Made by a program: the position numbers and the translations under genes. This document shows positions 1 to 8,389 of a DNA stretch of 34,454 nucleotides, one piece after another. The notes under the pieces were generated by a model. The model saw only the letters and a program-made list of their open reading frames with translations, made no database searches and had not been told where the DNA came from. Each line of letters begins with the position of its first letter. Position 1 is the stretch's first letter. This DNA is from JAQCEJ01 sp040881995 (GTDB lineage Bacteria > Planctomycetota > Planctomycetia > Planctomycetales > Planctomycetaceae). The stretch spans positions 1 to 34,454 of the forward strand of contig JBBECD010000083.1 in the NCBI GenBank assembly GCA_040881995.1, in the 5' to 3' direction.

Positions 1-286
1 CTATTGACGATTTTCAGTCCGCACCTCTGCGCGCAAAAGCTGACGTGCACCCTCGGTCAGTAAAGGGTAAAAACTCCTCTTTCTCGTTTTGCCGTCGTCC
101 GCTACAGTTCGCCCGCGCGTAACATTCAAAGCCCACATCTTGAGACACAATAAACTCGCTGATTCCGTCGGAGGTGCCTAACCAATAGCGTGGACCAGGA
201 TCACTACGGTGCGTGCTCGCACGACCAGATCGCCGTCCTTCTCGCAGCGACTCGTCCGTCGCCAATCACGAAATGAGTTTATTGCC

Positions 287-318
287 AAAGCCGTGACCCA
301 AAAGGTCACGGCTTTTTT
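287..318 (+). terminator. Rho-independent terminator, + strand
   Basis: A perfect 12-bp stem (287-298 with 304-315) closes a five-base loop, CAAAA. It runs into six T at 313-318 on the + strand. In the other orientation the stem is followed by GGCAATAAA rather than a T run, so the + strand is favoured. No convincing + strand gene ends just upstream, so the transcript it ends either enters from the left of the window or is non-coding. Confidence 0.75.
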
Positions 319-337
319 ATGCGACTTACGGTAAAAG

Positions 338-410
338 TAATCCGAAGCGTCAGCGAGGGAGTTCACACGCGAATATCGTCAATGGGGTCCGTCGCTGACG
401 CTCCGGGTTA
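338..410. repeat. imperfect inverted repeat, REP-like
   Basis: The arms at 338-360 and 388-410 are inverted copies that match at 20 of 23 positions. Their shared core is AGCGTCAGCGA. They flank a 27-bp spacer. The arm sequence resembles the short palindromic elements scattered between genes in planctomycete genomes (general knowledge). No coding frame crosses it. It could form a hairpin in RNA or DNA. No transposase is nearby. Confidence 0.7.
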
Positions 411-452
411 CAATGCTCGGAGTCTACCCGCCACTCGACGATTGACGTCACA

Positions 453-905
453 CTACACATCACGCTGAATCTTCCCTCGCAGAAACTCCGCCAGATTCGC
501 CGCATCATCGGTGCCGATTTGTGTCTTTCCGTCGCTGAGCGTCAGTTTCACGCAGTCGTAACCCCACAGATTGTACGTCCAGCCGTGGCCGGGAATGTAG
601 TGGATGCCCCAGCCGTCGACGAACGAAGATTTCCCCGGCTCGACAGCGGTTATCTGATCGTATGGAATCCGTTTTCTGAAAAGCGGCAACGGACCGTATT
701 GCAGCGCCAGCATGTCCCCTTCATCGCTCACCATCAGATACCGGAACGAGAAAGCGATCGCCGACATCAACAGACCAACCACCACCAGCAGCACCGCGAC
801 CCACGCCGCTTCGTGACGAGAAAACCACGCTGAGACGATCATGCCGATCGCGATCACATGCGATAACAAATGCAGCGGTGCGTACTGAATGTGCTGATAG
901 GTCAT
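453..905 (-). CDS. small two-helix membrane protein with a PH-like C-terminal domain
   Basis: About 150 residues. Two hydrophobic stretches near the N-terminus (roughly residues 8-24 and 33-53) are followed by a soluble beta-rich part containing RKRIPYDQITAVEP and a glycine/tryptophan-rich segment. This is the layout of bacterial PH-like membrane proteins of unknown role. The frame can be extended to a TTG at 977 that overlaps the stop of the upstream DUF1501 gene (TTGA). I prefer the ATG at 905 because the hydrophobic region then starts promptly, but the coupled TTG start is possible. It is probably co-transcribed with the DUF1501 gene. The function is unknown; a family search of the C-terminal half would be the informative test. 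Confidence 0.75.
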   Translation of the reverse strand: MTYQHIQYAPLHLLSHVIAIGMIVSAWFSRHEAAWVAVLLVVVGLLMSAIAFSFRYLMVSDEGDMLALQYGPLPLFRKRIPYDQITAVEPGKSSFVDGWGIHYIPGHGWTYNLWGYDCVKLTLSDGKTQIGTDDAANLAEFLRGKIQRDV

Positions 906-973
906 GTGCCGGCTCGCGTTCGGGAAACAGAAATTGAGTTGATTCCCTTCAACGAGAAATTCCTGAAGGGTAT

Positions 974-2410
974 TCAAAACAACTCCGCAATCGGCTCGCC
1001 TAAATGTCCGAAATGCACGGGACGGTTCGTCGGCGTGTAGAGCGGCTGGTTGCGGTCGATGCCGAGCTTTTCGTAGATCGTCGTCGCATAATCTTCAGGC
1101 GTGTGCGGATGCGTAATCGCATACCCGCCGTCGCGGTCGCTGGCGCCGATGATCTGCCCGCCGGGAATACCCGCCCCCGCAAAGGCGATCGAATACGCAT
1201 GAGTCCAATGGTCGCGCCCGGCGAATTTATTCAGCCACGGCGTACGGCCGAATTCGGAGACGAAACAGACCAGCGTCTCATCGAGCAGGCCGCGCTCATC
1301 GAGATCGCTCACCAGCGCGGCGAACGCCTGATCGGTGCTCCCCATCATCACCCAGTGACCGATGCCGTAACGCCCTTCGCCCCCCGCTTTGTCGCGAACC
1401 GTACCGCATGAGGCCGGCGTGTAGATGAGATCGTGATGATCCCAATTCAGATTAAACCCGCCCGGCGTTTCGGGCGTGAGCGGCCAGCGGACGTCAACGG
1501 TGACGAACCGTACGCCCGCTTCGATCAATTTTCGTCCGAGCAGGTAACACGAGCCGCGATGTCCTTTGCCGTAACGCTCGCGGACGTTCTCGGGCTCGGC
1601 GTTCAAATCGAACGCTTTCGTGACCTGCGGACTCGTCAGCGTGTCGAACGCCTGCTCGTAAAAGCGATCCATCCCGTCGAGCGAACCGACATTGCCGATG
1701 AAACCGCGATCGATCGCCGAGAGCAATTGTCGTCGCCCGGATAACCGCGAGGGGATATTCTCGCCGCGGGCCAACAGGTCGGCGACTTTCCAGTCGGTCG
1801 CCGAGAGATCGTGTCCGCCGGTTTTGAAGACGCGGAGCGACGTCGGCAGAAACCCCGTTCGCGTCTCGGCGGCTTGTTCGCTGTTGCCGGGGACCATCAC
1901 ATACGGCGGCAGGGCAGGGGCCTCGGTCCCCATCAGTTTCGTGACGACCGAACCGATGTCGGGCATCTCGATCGGACTGCCGGGATGAGCTCCCGAGAGG
2001 GCATACTGCGTCCCGTTCGGATGGGCATCGGCCCCGGCTTTCGAATGCGTCATCGAGCGAATCACCGCCAGCTTGTGAGCGATCTTCGCCGTGTGCGGCA
2101 AGAGCGACGTGAACTGCATCCCCGCCACGCTGGTGGAGATCGGCCGATGCGGGCTGCGATGCTCGGCGACGGCGTCGGGCTTGGGATCCCACGTATCGAT
2201 ATGCGAGAGTCCCCCCTGTTCGAGGATCACAATCACCCGCTTCGCCGCACCCGTTTTTGTTTCATTCGTCGCCCCTCGTGCCTGTAGCGCCAACAGTTGC
2301 GGCAGCGTAAGCCCCAACACGCCCGCGGTCCCGCCGATCATCAGTCGACGGGAGGCATCAAATGGATGAGTGACGGGGAGCGGCTTCATGAGGCGAGGAT
2401 TCTCCAGCAT
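974..2410 (-). CDS. DUF1501 family protein, Tat-like leader
   Basis: 478 residues. The N-terminus carries a twin-arginine-like leader (SRRLMIGGTAGVLGL near residues 20-34), so export of a folded protein is likely. Family hallmarks are DTWDPKPDA near the N-terminus, VSEFGRTPWLN, and GRDHWTHAYSIAFAGAG with GGQIIGASDRDGG near the C-terminus. The DUF1501 fold belongs to the alkaline phosphatase/sulfatase-like superfamily. These proteins are greatly expanded in planctomycetes, and their substrate is not established. Usual partners (DUF1549/DUF1553 cytochrome-type proteins) are absent here. The ATG at 2410 gives a full-length product; an internal ATG seven codons later is also possible. It lies 104 bp downstream of the SDR gene and overlaps the extended frame of the small membrane protein after it. 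Confidence 0.93.
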   Translation of the reverse strand: MLENPRLMKPLPVTHPFDASRRLMIGGTAGVLGLTLPQLLALQARGATNETKTGAAKRVIVILEQGGLSHIDTWDPKPDAVAEHRSPHRPISTSVAGMQFTSLLPHTAKIAHKLAVIRSMTHSKAGADAHPNGTQYALSGAHPGSPIEMPDIGSVVTKLMGTEAPALPPYVMVPGNSEQAAETRTGFLPTSLRVFKTGGHDLSATDWKVADLLARGENIPSRLSGRRQLLSAIDRGFIGNVGSLDGMDRFYEQAFDTLTSPQVTKAFDLNAEPENVRERYGKGHRGSCYLLGRKLIEAGVRFVTVDVRWPLTPETPGGFNLNWDHHDLIYTPASCGTVRDKAGGEGRYGIGHWVMMGSTDQAFAALVSDLDERGLLDETLVCFVSEFGRTPWLNKFAGRDHWTHAYSIAFAGAGIPGGQIIGASDRDGGYAITHPHTPEDYATTIYEKLGIDRNQPLYTPTNRPVHFGHLGEPIAELF

Positions 2411-2514
2411 GTTAAGTCGTGGCGTGAACGCGCAAGCATCAGTTTATCAAGCAGATAAGGGCGTGGGTAGATCACAACTGCAATTCAGCCCTCGGAGGGG
2501 GTTCGAAGGCAACC

Positions 2515-3282
2515 TCAATAATCCAAACTCGCCCCTCCCTCGGCTTCAATCGCCTGGCCCGTTAAAAACGACGAATCCTCCGTCGCCAGAAACAGTGCGA
2601 TGCGGCCCATTTCTTCGATCGTGCCCATGCGGCCGAAGACTTGCAGCTTGGAGACGCGGTCGAGGGCCGAGTTCGGGTCATCCAGCGTGGCGGCCCAGTC
2701 GCGCATCAGCGGGGTGTCGATGTTGCTGGGGAGAATCGCGTTCACGCGAATTCCCTCGCGGCCGAGTTCGATCGCGAGAGACTTCGTGAGACTCACTTGC
2801 GCTCCTTTTGTTGCGCAGTACGCCGTCGAATGTTCCTGCCCGAGGACCGCCGTCATCGACGACATATTGATGATCGTCCCTCTCGTCTTCCGCAGATGCG
2901 GTACGGCGTATTTGGAACCGACGAACGTGCTCAGATAATTCACCCGCATCAGTTCTTCCATCGCTTCGATCGTGGTGTCGTCGATGGTGGACGCGGGAGG
3001 ATGCACCCCCGCGTTGTTGATGATGCAATCCAACCGGCCGAATTCTTGCACCGTCCTTTCGATCGCATCCATAAGCTGCCGTGGCTCGCCGACGTCGCAT
3101 TGAATAAAGATCGCCCGTCCCGGTCCCTGATGCGAAAGTTCCTCGGCAAGTTTTTTTCCCGCGTCGGCGCCGCGGGCGAGGATGGCGACGAGTCCCCCCT
3201 CGGCGCAGAACACGCGCGAACAGCCTTCGCCGATTCCTTTGCTGCCGCCGGTGACGATGACGGCACGATCATTAAACCTCAT
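2515..3282 (-). CDS. SDR family NAD(P)-dependent oxidoreductase
   Basis: 255 residues, the usual length of classical short-chain dehydrogenases. It shows the cofactor glycine motif TGGSKGIG (11-18), NNAG (89-92), the catalytic Ser in NMSS (141 or 142), and YCATK giving Tyr155 and Lys159. The C-terminal GQAIEAEGG resembles the end of FabG-like enzymes. It should be a cytosolic NAD(P)H-dependent alcohol/ketone oxidoreductase; the substrate cannot be read from the sequence. The ATG at 3282 is preferred over an upstream in-frame start at 3387 because GAGAGGA sits just ahead and the Rossmann motif follows directly. A promoter-like pair lies at 3376-3403. Divergent from the AAA ATPase gene. Confidence 0.93.
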   Translation of the reverse strand: MRFNDRAVIVTGGSKGIGEGCSRVFCAEGGLVAILARGADAGKKLAEELSHQGPGRAIFIQCDVGEPRQLMDAIERTVQEFGRLDCIINNAGVHPPASTIDDTTIEAMEELMRVNYLSTFVGSKYAVPHLRKTRGTIINMSSMTAVLGQEHSTAYCATKGAQVSLTKSLAIELGREGIRVNAILPSNIDTPLMRDWAATLDDPNSALDRVSKLQVFGRMGTIEEMGRIALFLATEDSSFLTGQAIEAEGGASLDY

Positions 3283-3375
3283 TTCATTTCCTCTCGCGTC
3301 GTTGGGAATTCCGATATTCAATTGATGCCGACGGCACGCATTGCGCGGCGGGCGACGGATCGACCGGCTGTGCCG

Positions 3376-3403
3376 ATTATACCGCAAGTGTTCGGCAGGT
3401 CAC
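3376..3403 (-). promoter_or_regulatory. candidate sigma70-type promoter for the SDR gene
   Basis: On the minus strand a perfect -10 hexamer TATAAT (3376-3381) is preceded after 16 bp by GTGACC (3398-3403), a partial match to TTGACA. A start of transcription near 3369 would give a leader of about 85 bases before the ATG at 3282. Predicted by eye only. Confidence 0.4.
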
Positions 3404-3552
3404 ATCGATTTGAGGCAACCGCGGTTCACGCCTCCTGCGGAATTTGACCCGCGCGCCCGATGACATATCCTCTAATGTCGATCTTTCATTGATCAAAATG
3501 CCGCACTTTCGATCTCATAACGGATTGCACTCACCATTTTTGGTTCCCCTCC

Positions 3553-5187
3553 ATGACTGAAAAAACCACATTGCTCAATCCCGAGGAATTGCTGGCGGAA
3601 CTTCGTGCCGAGACCAAAAAGGAGACGCCCTCCGGAGTCGCGTCGCCGTTTGCCAGCCGGCCGACGCAACAAGGAGCCGGGCCGCTCTCCGATTTGCAGC
3701 TCGATTTTTCCGACCTCGCTGGCGGCATCGGTTCGTCCGACCAGGAAACGCCGTCGACGGCCGACGCTGCCGACGCCGGCGAAAGTGCCGCTTCGCTCCC
3801 ACGCGAGACCGCTGACGACAAAGACGCCGGTGATCCGTCTCCGGCGGTGAAAGCGAATCCGCAACTCTCGGCGTTGTTCAGCCGCGTGAGTCAACTGCTC
3901 GGCGGACAAGCCGACGACGCCAATCAGCCGTTTTTTCCGAAAGCGCCCGCCACGCTCGCCGAGACCGGATTAATGGTGGAAGAAGTCGAACGCCTGATTT
4001 TCAAGATACTGCTGGCCAAAGGGGCGGCATCGGGACGAGCGATTTCGTCGCAACTCCGCTTGTCGTTCAATCTCGTGGAACCGATTCTTAAAGACTTGAA
4101 GCAGCAGCAACTGCTCGCCCTCAAAGGGGCGGCGACGATGGGGGACTACGAGTTCACCATCACCGAAGTCGGCCGCGACCGCGGACGCCGCTATAGCGAA
4201 GAATGCAACTATTTCGGGGCGGCTCCCGTCGGACTCAAAGACTATCTCAAGGCGATGGCCGCCCAGAGCATTGCCAAGCAAGAGGCGACGGAGGACGATC
4301 TCCGCCGCGCGTTTTCCGATTTGATCATCGATGAATCGATGCTCGACCGCCTCGGCCCCGCGATCAATTCGGGGCGCGGGATGTTCCTGTTCGGCGAACC
4401 GGGGAACGGAAAAACCAGCATCGCCGAGCGCATCACCAAATCGTTCGGCAGTACGATCTGGATCCCGCGGACGCTGGGCATCGACGGTGAAATTATGCGG
4501 CTGTTCGATCCGGGACTGCATGAAGAAGTACAGGTCGAGAACGTTCAAGCGGGGCTGTTCGATCTTTCGGGAATCGACCAGCGCTGGGTGCAGATCGTGC
4601 GTCCGACGGTCGTCGCCGGCGGCGAGTTGACGATGGACGCCCTCGAAGTCACTCAGAACATGCAGACGAAAATCTGCGAAGCGCCGCTGCAGCTCAAGAG
4701 CAACTGCGGCACGCTGGTAATCGACGACTTCGGCCGCCAGCGCATGCCGGTGACCGAACTGCTCAACCGCTGGATCGTGCCGCTCGAAAAACGTTACGAC
4801 TTCCTGAACATGCCCAGCGGCAAGAAGATTCAAGTGCCGTTTGATCAACTCATCATTTTCTCGACGAACCTGCAGCCGAAAGATCTGGTCGACGGAGCGT
4901 TCTTGCGGCGAATTCCGTACAAGATCGAAGTTCCCGATCCGACCGAAGACGATTTTCGCAAACTGTTTCAGATTCTCGCCCCGAAGATGGGATTCGAATT
5001 CGACCACGACTCGGTGAATTATCTGATCGAAACGCATTACAAGAAAGTGAACCGCCCGTTCCGAGCCTGTCAGCCGCGCGACTTGTTATTGCAGGTTCGC
5101 AACTTCTGCATCTACAAGAAGGTGCCAAAGAAGCTGACCAGTGCCGGGTTCGATTTCGCGGTCGGGAATTATTTTTCGATCATGTGA
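3553..5187 (+). CDS. AAA ATPase with disordered N-terminus and winged-helix-like segment
   Basis: 544 residues. Residues 1 to about 130 are low-complexity and acidic, probably disordered. About 135-215 looks like a helical winged-helix-type module (ETGLMVEEVERLIFKIL, then a short beta hairpin). The ATPase core has Walker A GEPGNGKT (281-288), Walker B TLVIDD (387-392), a sensor-1-like STNL (437-440), the arginine pair in FLRRIPYK (450-457) and CQPRDLLLQ (506-514) as a sensor-2 region. It is a cytosolic NTP-driven remodeller or motor of unknown target. No signal peptide or membrane segment was seen. The ribosome-binding site is weak. Its stop lies 5 bp from the convergent stop of the site-2 protease gene. 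I do not recognise a named family beyond AAA. Confidence 0.88.
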   Translation: MTEKTTLLNPEELLAELRAETKKETPSGVASPFASRPTQQGAGPLSDLQLDFSDLAGGIGSSDQETPSTADAADAGESAASLPRETADDKDAGDPSPAVKANPQLSALFSRVSQLLGGQADDANQPFFPKAPATLAETGLMVEEVERLIFKILLAKGAASGRAISSQLRLSFNLVEPILKDLKQQQLLALKGAATMGDYEFTITEVGRDRGRRYSEECNYFGAAPVGLKDYLKAMAAQSIAKQEATEDDLRRAFSDLIIDESMLDRLGPAINSGRGMFLFGEPGNGKTSIAERITKSFGSTIWIPRTLGIDGEIMRLFDPGLHEEVQVENVQAGLFDLSGIDQRWVQIVRPTVVAGGELTMDALEVTQNMQTKICEAPLQLKSNCGTLVIDDFGRQRMPVTELLNRWIVPLEKRYDFLNMPSGKKIQVPFDQLIIFSTNLQPKDLVDGAFLRRIPYKIEVPDPTEDDFRKLFQILAPKMGFEFDHDSVNYLIETHYKKVNRPFRACQPRDLLLQVRNFCIYKKVPKKLTSAGFDFAVGNYFSIM

Positions 5188-5192
5188 TGCAA

Positions 5193-6206
5193 CTACTCGG
5201 CCGACTCGGTCCCTTGTTTGCGGTTGCGGTAACGGGCGCTGGCGCGGTTGAGGACTTGCTTTTCCTGCTCGGTTAATGCCTCTTGCCCGCCGGTGTGCAG
5301 TTTTTCGAGGATCGAATCGAGTTGGAGTTCGTCTTCCCGTTCGCGCTCTTGCGATTGCCGCAGTTTCTCTTCTTCGCGGCGTTCCTGCCAGCGGCGCCAG
5401 AACGACTTTCGCTTCTGAGTCTGCGTTTCGGTCGACTGTTCGAGACTCGTGTAGCCTTGAGAGAAATCGTATCCCAAGAACGTTTCGGTGTACGATTCCT
5501 CGTACTCTTGCTGCTGGCTGAGCTGCAGGTTCAATATCAAGAGTATCGCCCCGGCGAACACCGCGATCGTCGAATTGACCCACAGCCCGGCGAACATAAT
5601 CAGCAGCGCGCAGCAGACCCCGGTCTTGATCATCACCTCGCGCACCAGCCGGCCGTCGAGATAAAACGACAGGGCGTTGGAGAGAAACTGCCCGCCGTCG
5701 AGCGGGTAGATCGGTATCACGTTTGCGAGCAGCATCAGCAGATTGATATCGAAAATCAGCACGAGCGTCGGCACGAGCCAGCCCGCGGCGAGAGTCACAT
5801 TCGGCAAGATCAGCGGATTGATCGCGGCGGTCCAGTATTCGGAGTGATACGTCGCCGGAAACGTCATGCAGCAGATGGCGAGATGGACGAGCGGTCCGCC
5901 GGCGGGGGTGAGCAATTGCGACAGCCGCGTGGGGGCGGGGATCGTCGTCGCCAGTCCGCCGAGGGGATAGAGCAGAACTTCGTTGCCGCTGCCGCCGGTC
6001 AGCCGGGCGATGAGGATATGCCCGACCATTTCGTGGAGAAAGACCGAGACGAAGAAGATGCCGAAGACAATCGAGGCGATCGGCCAGTCGAGCTTTAAGA
6101 GGAGAAAGGCGATCAGGATCGGAAAGAAGTAACTCACCCGAATCCGGGTGGCGAACCATTCACCCAGACTGAACGACCAAAACAACGGTCCATGTTGGTG
6201 ATTCAT
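5193..6206 (-). CDS. site-2 protease family (M50) membrane protein, unusual zinc motif
   Basis: 337 residues with about six hydrophobic helices, then a charged coiled-coil tail (about 255-330, rich in R/E/K/Q). M50 landmarks are present: NEVLLYPLGGLA (75-86), PAGGPLVHL (101-109) and NVIPIYPLDGGQ (162-172), with Asp170 as the expected third metal ligand. The first motif reads HEMVGH (58-63), so the two histidines are five residues apart rather than the four of HExxH. It may be a divergent or inactive protease, or may bind zinc differently. Intramembrane cleavage of anchored regulators is the family role. I chose the ATG at 6206 because MNHQHGPLFWSF opens the conserved N-terminus; an in-frame ATG at 6296 also exists. 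Confidence 0.88.
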   Translation of the reverse strand: MNHQHGPLFWSFSLGEWFATRIRVSYFFPILIAFLLLKLDWPIASIVFGIFFVSVFLHEMVGHILIARLTGGSGNEVLLYPLGGLATTIPAPTRLSQLLTPAGGPLVHLAICCMTFPATYHSEYWTAAINPLILPNVTLAAGWLVPTLVLIFDINLLMLLANVIPIYPLDGGQFLSNALSFYLDGRLVREVMIKTGVCCALLIMFAGLWVNSTIAVFAGAILLILNLQLSQQQEYEESYTETFLGYDFSQGYTSLEQSTETQTQKRKSFWRRWQERREEEKLRQSQEREREDELQLDSILEKLHTGGQEALTEQEKQVLNRASARYRNRKQGTESAE

Positions 6207-6403
6207 ATCGATACTGATTCGCTGGCGACCTTCGAAGCAGAACGAGCGGGACATTCGGGAATCACAACCACGTGCGATGCCGCCTCGCTCGATCATGCAT
6301 TCTACCGTTCCGCTCCCCCTCTCGGCAATTGCTGAATCGAAAAGTTGCGCGATTGGAGAAAGTCGAGGGTCGTGAGACGGAACAGCACAAGGGGTTCTTC
6401 GGC

Positions 6404-6443
6404 TAGCCGCGACGCGGAGGGTTTCCGTAGCGGAGCGATTTCT
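6404..6443. repeat. dispersed GC-rich repeat, copy 1 of 3
   Basis: A 40-bp element beginning TAGCCGCGACGCGGAGGG and ending near TAGCGGAGCGATTTCT. Close copies lie at 22652 and 28883. This copy abuts and slightly overlaps the stop codon of the fabH-like gene and lacks the CCCCCGGCGAG hairpin that follows the other two. It is probably a REP-like intergenic element. Confidence 0.8.
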
Positions 6444-7512
6444 ACCAGCGGAACAGCGCCGTGCCCCAGGTCAAACCGGCGCCGAAACCGCTCATGAGCA
6501 GAATGTCGCCGCGATGAATTTTGCCGGCCTGGAAGGCCTCGTCGAGAATCAGCGGGATCGAACCGCCGGAGGTGTTGCCGTAGCGGTCGAGATTGAGGCT
6601 GACCTTGTCGCGGGGAATCCCCAGTTGGTCGATCGCCGCGTCGATGATGCGGAAGTTCGCCTGATGCAACAGATACAGCGAAATGTCGTGAACGTCGAGT
6701 CCCGTTTTGGCGAGCATGAGATCGATCGTATCGGCGACGACGCGCACGGCCCATTTGAAGACGTTGCGGCCGTCCATATGCAGATAATGGTTTCCCGCGT
6801 CGAGATCGCTGGCCTGAATCGGGTTTCTCGAACCGCCGGCGGGGCGATCGAGCAGCGAACCGCCGCTGCCGTCCGCTCCCATCTGATAACAAAGCAGGCC
6901 CTGATGCGGTTCGCCCCGCGCCAACAGCACGGCCCCGGCTCCGTCGCCGAATAACGGGGCGGTGCGCTGATCGCGCGGATTGACGATGCGGCTGTTACAA
7001 TCGCCGGCGATCACCAATGCCAGTTCGCTGTTGCCGGTCGCGACGTATTGTGCCGCGGTGATGAGAGCGTACATGAATCCCGAGCACGCCGCGGCCACGT
7101 CGAACGCGGGGGCGTTAATGCCCAATTTTTCTTGAACGAGACACGCGGTCGACGGACACTGAAAATCGGGCGTAAACGTGCCGACCACGAGCAAGTCAAT
7201 TTCGGAAGGATCGATGCGCGCCGCACGAATCGCCTTGCGCCCGGCTTCGATGCACAGATCGCTGGTGGCTTGATCTTTCGGAGCGTGACGGCGTTCGCGG
7301 ATACCGGTTCGCTGCACGATCCAATCGGGGTCGAAGCCATACTCCCGCTGTAGGTCTTCATTCGTCACCACGTTGTTGGGGACGTACGAACCGCACGAGA
7401 CAATTTGCACGCCGAACAGCGAATGGGTACGCTGTGTATGCAATTTCCCGGCGGCCCTTGCGGCTTCGGGAAGATGTTCAGACGCAAATTTTGGCGATGC
7501 TGTCGTGATCAT
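6442..7512 (-). CDS. fabH: 3-oxoacyl-ACP synthase III (FabH type)
   Basis: 356 residues from the ATG at 7512. The KAS III catalytic triad is visible: Cys143 in AAACSGF, His283 in LLHQANFRI and Asn313 in YGNTSGGS. GFGAGLTWGTALFRW closes the protein as in FabH. It should condense acetyl-CoA (or a branched acyl-CoA) with malonyl-ACP to start type II fatty acid synthesis in the cytosol. About 30 residues at the N-terminus precede the usual FabH start; an upstream in-frame start at 7626 would lengthen this further and is less likely. No other fab genes are adjacent, so this may be the main FabH or one of several paralogues. A dispersed repeat touches its 3' end. Confidence 0.92.
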   Translation of the reverse strand: MITTASPKFASEHLPEAARAAGKLHTQRTHSLFGVQIVSCGSYVPNNVVTNEDLQREYGFDPDWIVQRTGIRERRHAPKDQATSDLCIEAGRKAIRAARIDPSEIDLLVVGTFTPDFQCPSTACLVQEKLGINAPAFDVAAACSGFMYALITAAQYVATGNSELALVIAGDCNSRIVNPRDQRTAPLFGDGAGAVLLARGEPHQGLLCYQMGADGSGGSLLDRPAGGSRNPIQASDLDAGNHYLHMDGRNVFKWAVRVVADTIDLMLAKTGLDVHDISLYLLHQANFRIIDAAIDQLGIPRDKVSLNLDRYGNTSGGSIPLILDEAFQAGKIHRGDILLMSGFGAGLTWGTALFRW

Positions 7513-7912
7513 ACCGGGTGACGTGATTGATTCTGAGAGGAGACTGTGGTTGATTAACCCGGTGAGATAAGTCCCGGATCCTCTGCTGGTTTCATGAACC
7601 GATCGGTGAATATTCTCGCCGCGCAATGCCTCGCAGGAAGCGAGCCGTCCCGAGGGTTATGAAACTTTCCGTCGGCAAACCTGTGGAAGTATAACGGCTG
7701 GGGGATTTTGAAACCAGCGTGATTTCGGCATGTTTTTCAAGTTTTGAAATCCTTTTTTCGGAGTTCCGCACGACGGCTAAACTCTGTTTTAACGGCTCGA
7801 TCGGGAGACTCGTGACGCGCCTTTCACGAACGGTCGAACGCCGGCGGCGGCGAGTCCGCATCGTTCATGTTGCCGTCGAGTCAACGCGAAGGCATCCAAT
7901 TTCGGGGTGAAG

Positions 7913-8389
7913 ATGACGATTCTCCATCGGATTTTTTTAAAAGGGCCCTGGGGCTACGAATTCTTGAGGACTTCGGTTCGCGAGACGTCTTCGGCCAGCG
8001 AGCCGCGACGTGAGCGGACTCCGAGAATTCACATGCCGGCGACGTGGTCCGTCATTAAAAACCGACATGACGGCAACGGGGAGGTCGATTTGTCCGCCAC
8101 GCCGGACATCCTTTTCACCCGTGCGTTTAATCGTCCGACCGGTCTGACCGCGGACGAAGAGGTCTGGCTGGTCGTCACCGGTCTGTCCGCGCGGGGGGAT
8201 ATCTCACTGAACGGTGAATTTCTCGGCGTTGTCTCCCCCGAGGATTTGACAACCGGCTTCGATATCACATCACGTTTGAACCTCCGCAATGAACTGGAGT
8301 TACGACTGTTTGCCCACGGGGTGTTCGCGGACGAAAACGAACGCCCGGTGTGGGACTCGATTTGCCTCGAAATGCGTACGGCCGATTAA
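7913..8389 (+). CDS. small jelly-roll protein resembling the GH2 sugar-binding domain
   Basis: 158 residues with no signal peptide. WGYEFL, MPATWSV, FTRAFNRPTGL, VWLVVTGLSARGDISLNGEFLG, FDITSRL and RNELELRL follow the order seen in the galactose-binding-like N-terminal domain of glycoside hydrolase family 2 enzymes. No catalytic domain is attached. It may bind carbohydrate or be a structural module. The ATG at 7913 is favoured by the preceding GGGGTGA; a GTG at 7907 is in frame. The gene ends in a TTAA that it shares with the convergent membrane-protein gene, a 4-bp overlap of the two stops. Assignment rests on motif resemblance only. Confidence 0.72.
   Translation: MTILHRIFLKGPWGYEFLRTSVRETSSASEPRRERTPRIHMPATWSVIKNRHDGNGEVDLSATPDILFTRAFNRPTGLTADEEVWLVVTGLSARGDISLNGEFLGVVSPEDLTTGFDITSRLNLRNELELRLFAHGVFADENERPVWDSICLEMRTAD

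Larger units (their letters stand above)
1..452. other. left-edge region without a confident gene
   Basis: No open frame here has recognisable protein motifs. A minus-strand frame at 14-265 is open but begins with TTG, lacks a ribosome-binding site and matches no family I know, so it is not called. The stretch holds a clear + strand hairpin terminator (287-318) and a 23-bp imperfect inverted repeat (338-410), both listed separately. It probably separates the minus-strand genes that end at 453 from whatever lies left of the window. Confidence 0.5.

Noticed and set aside
14..265. minus-strand open frame of 83 codons at the left edge
   Set aside because: TTG start, no ribosome-binding site and no family motif; too short to trust by length alone.
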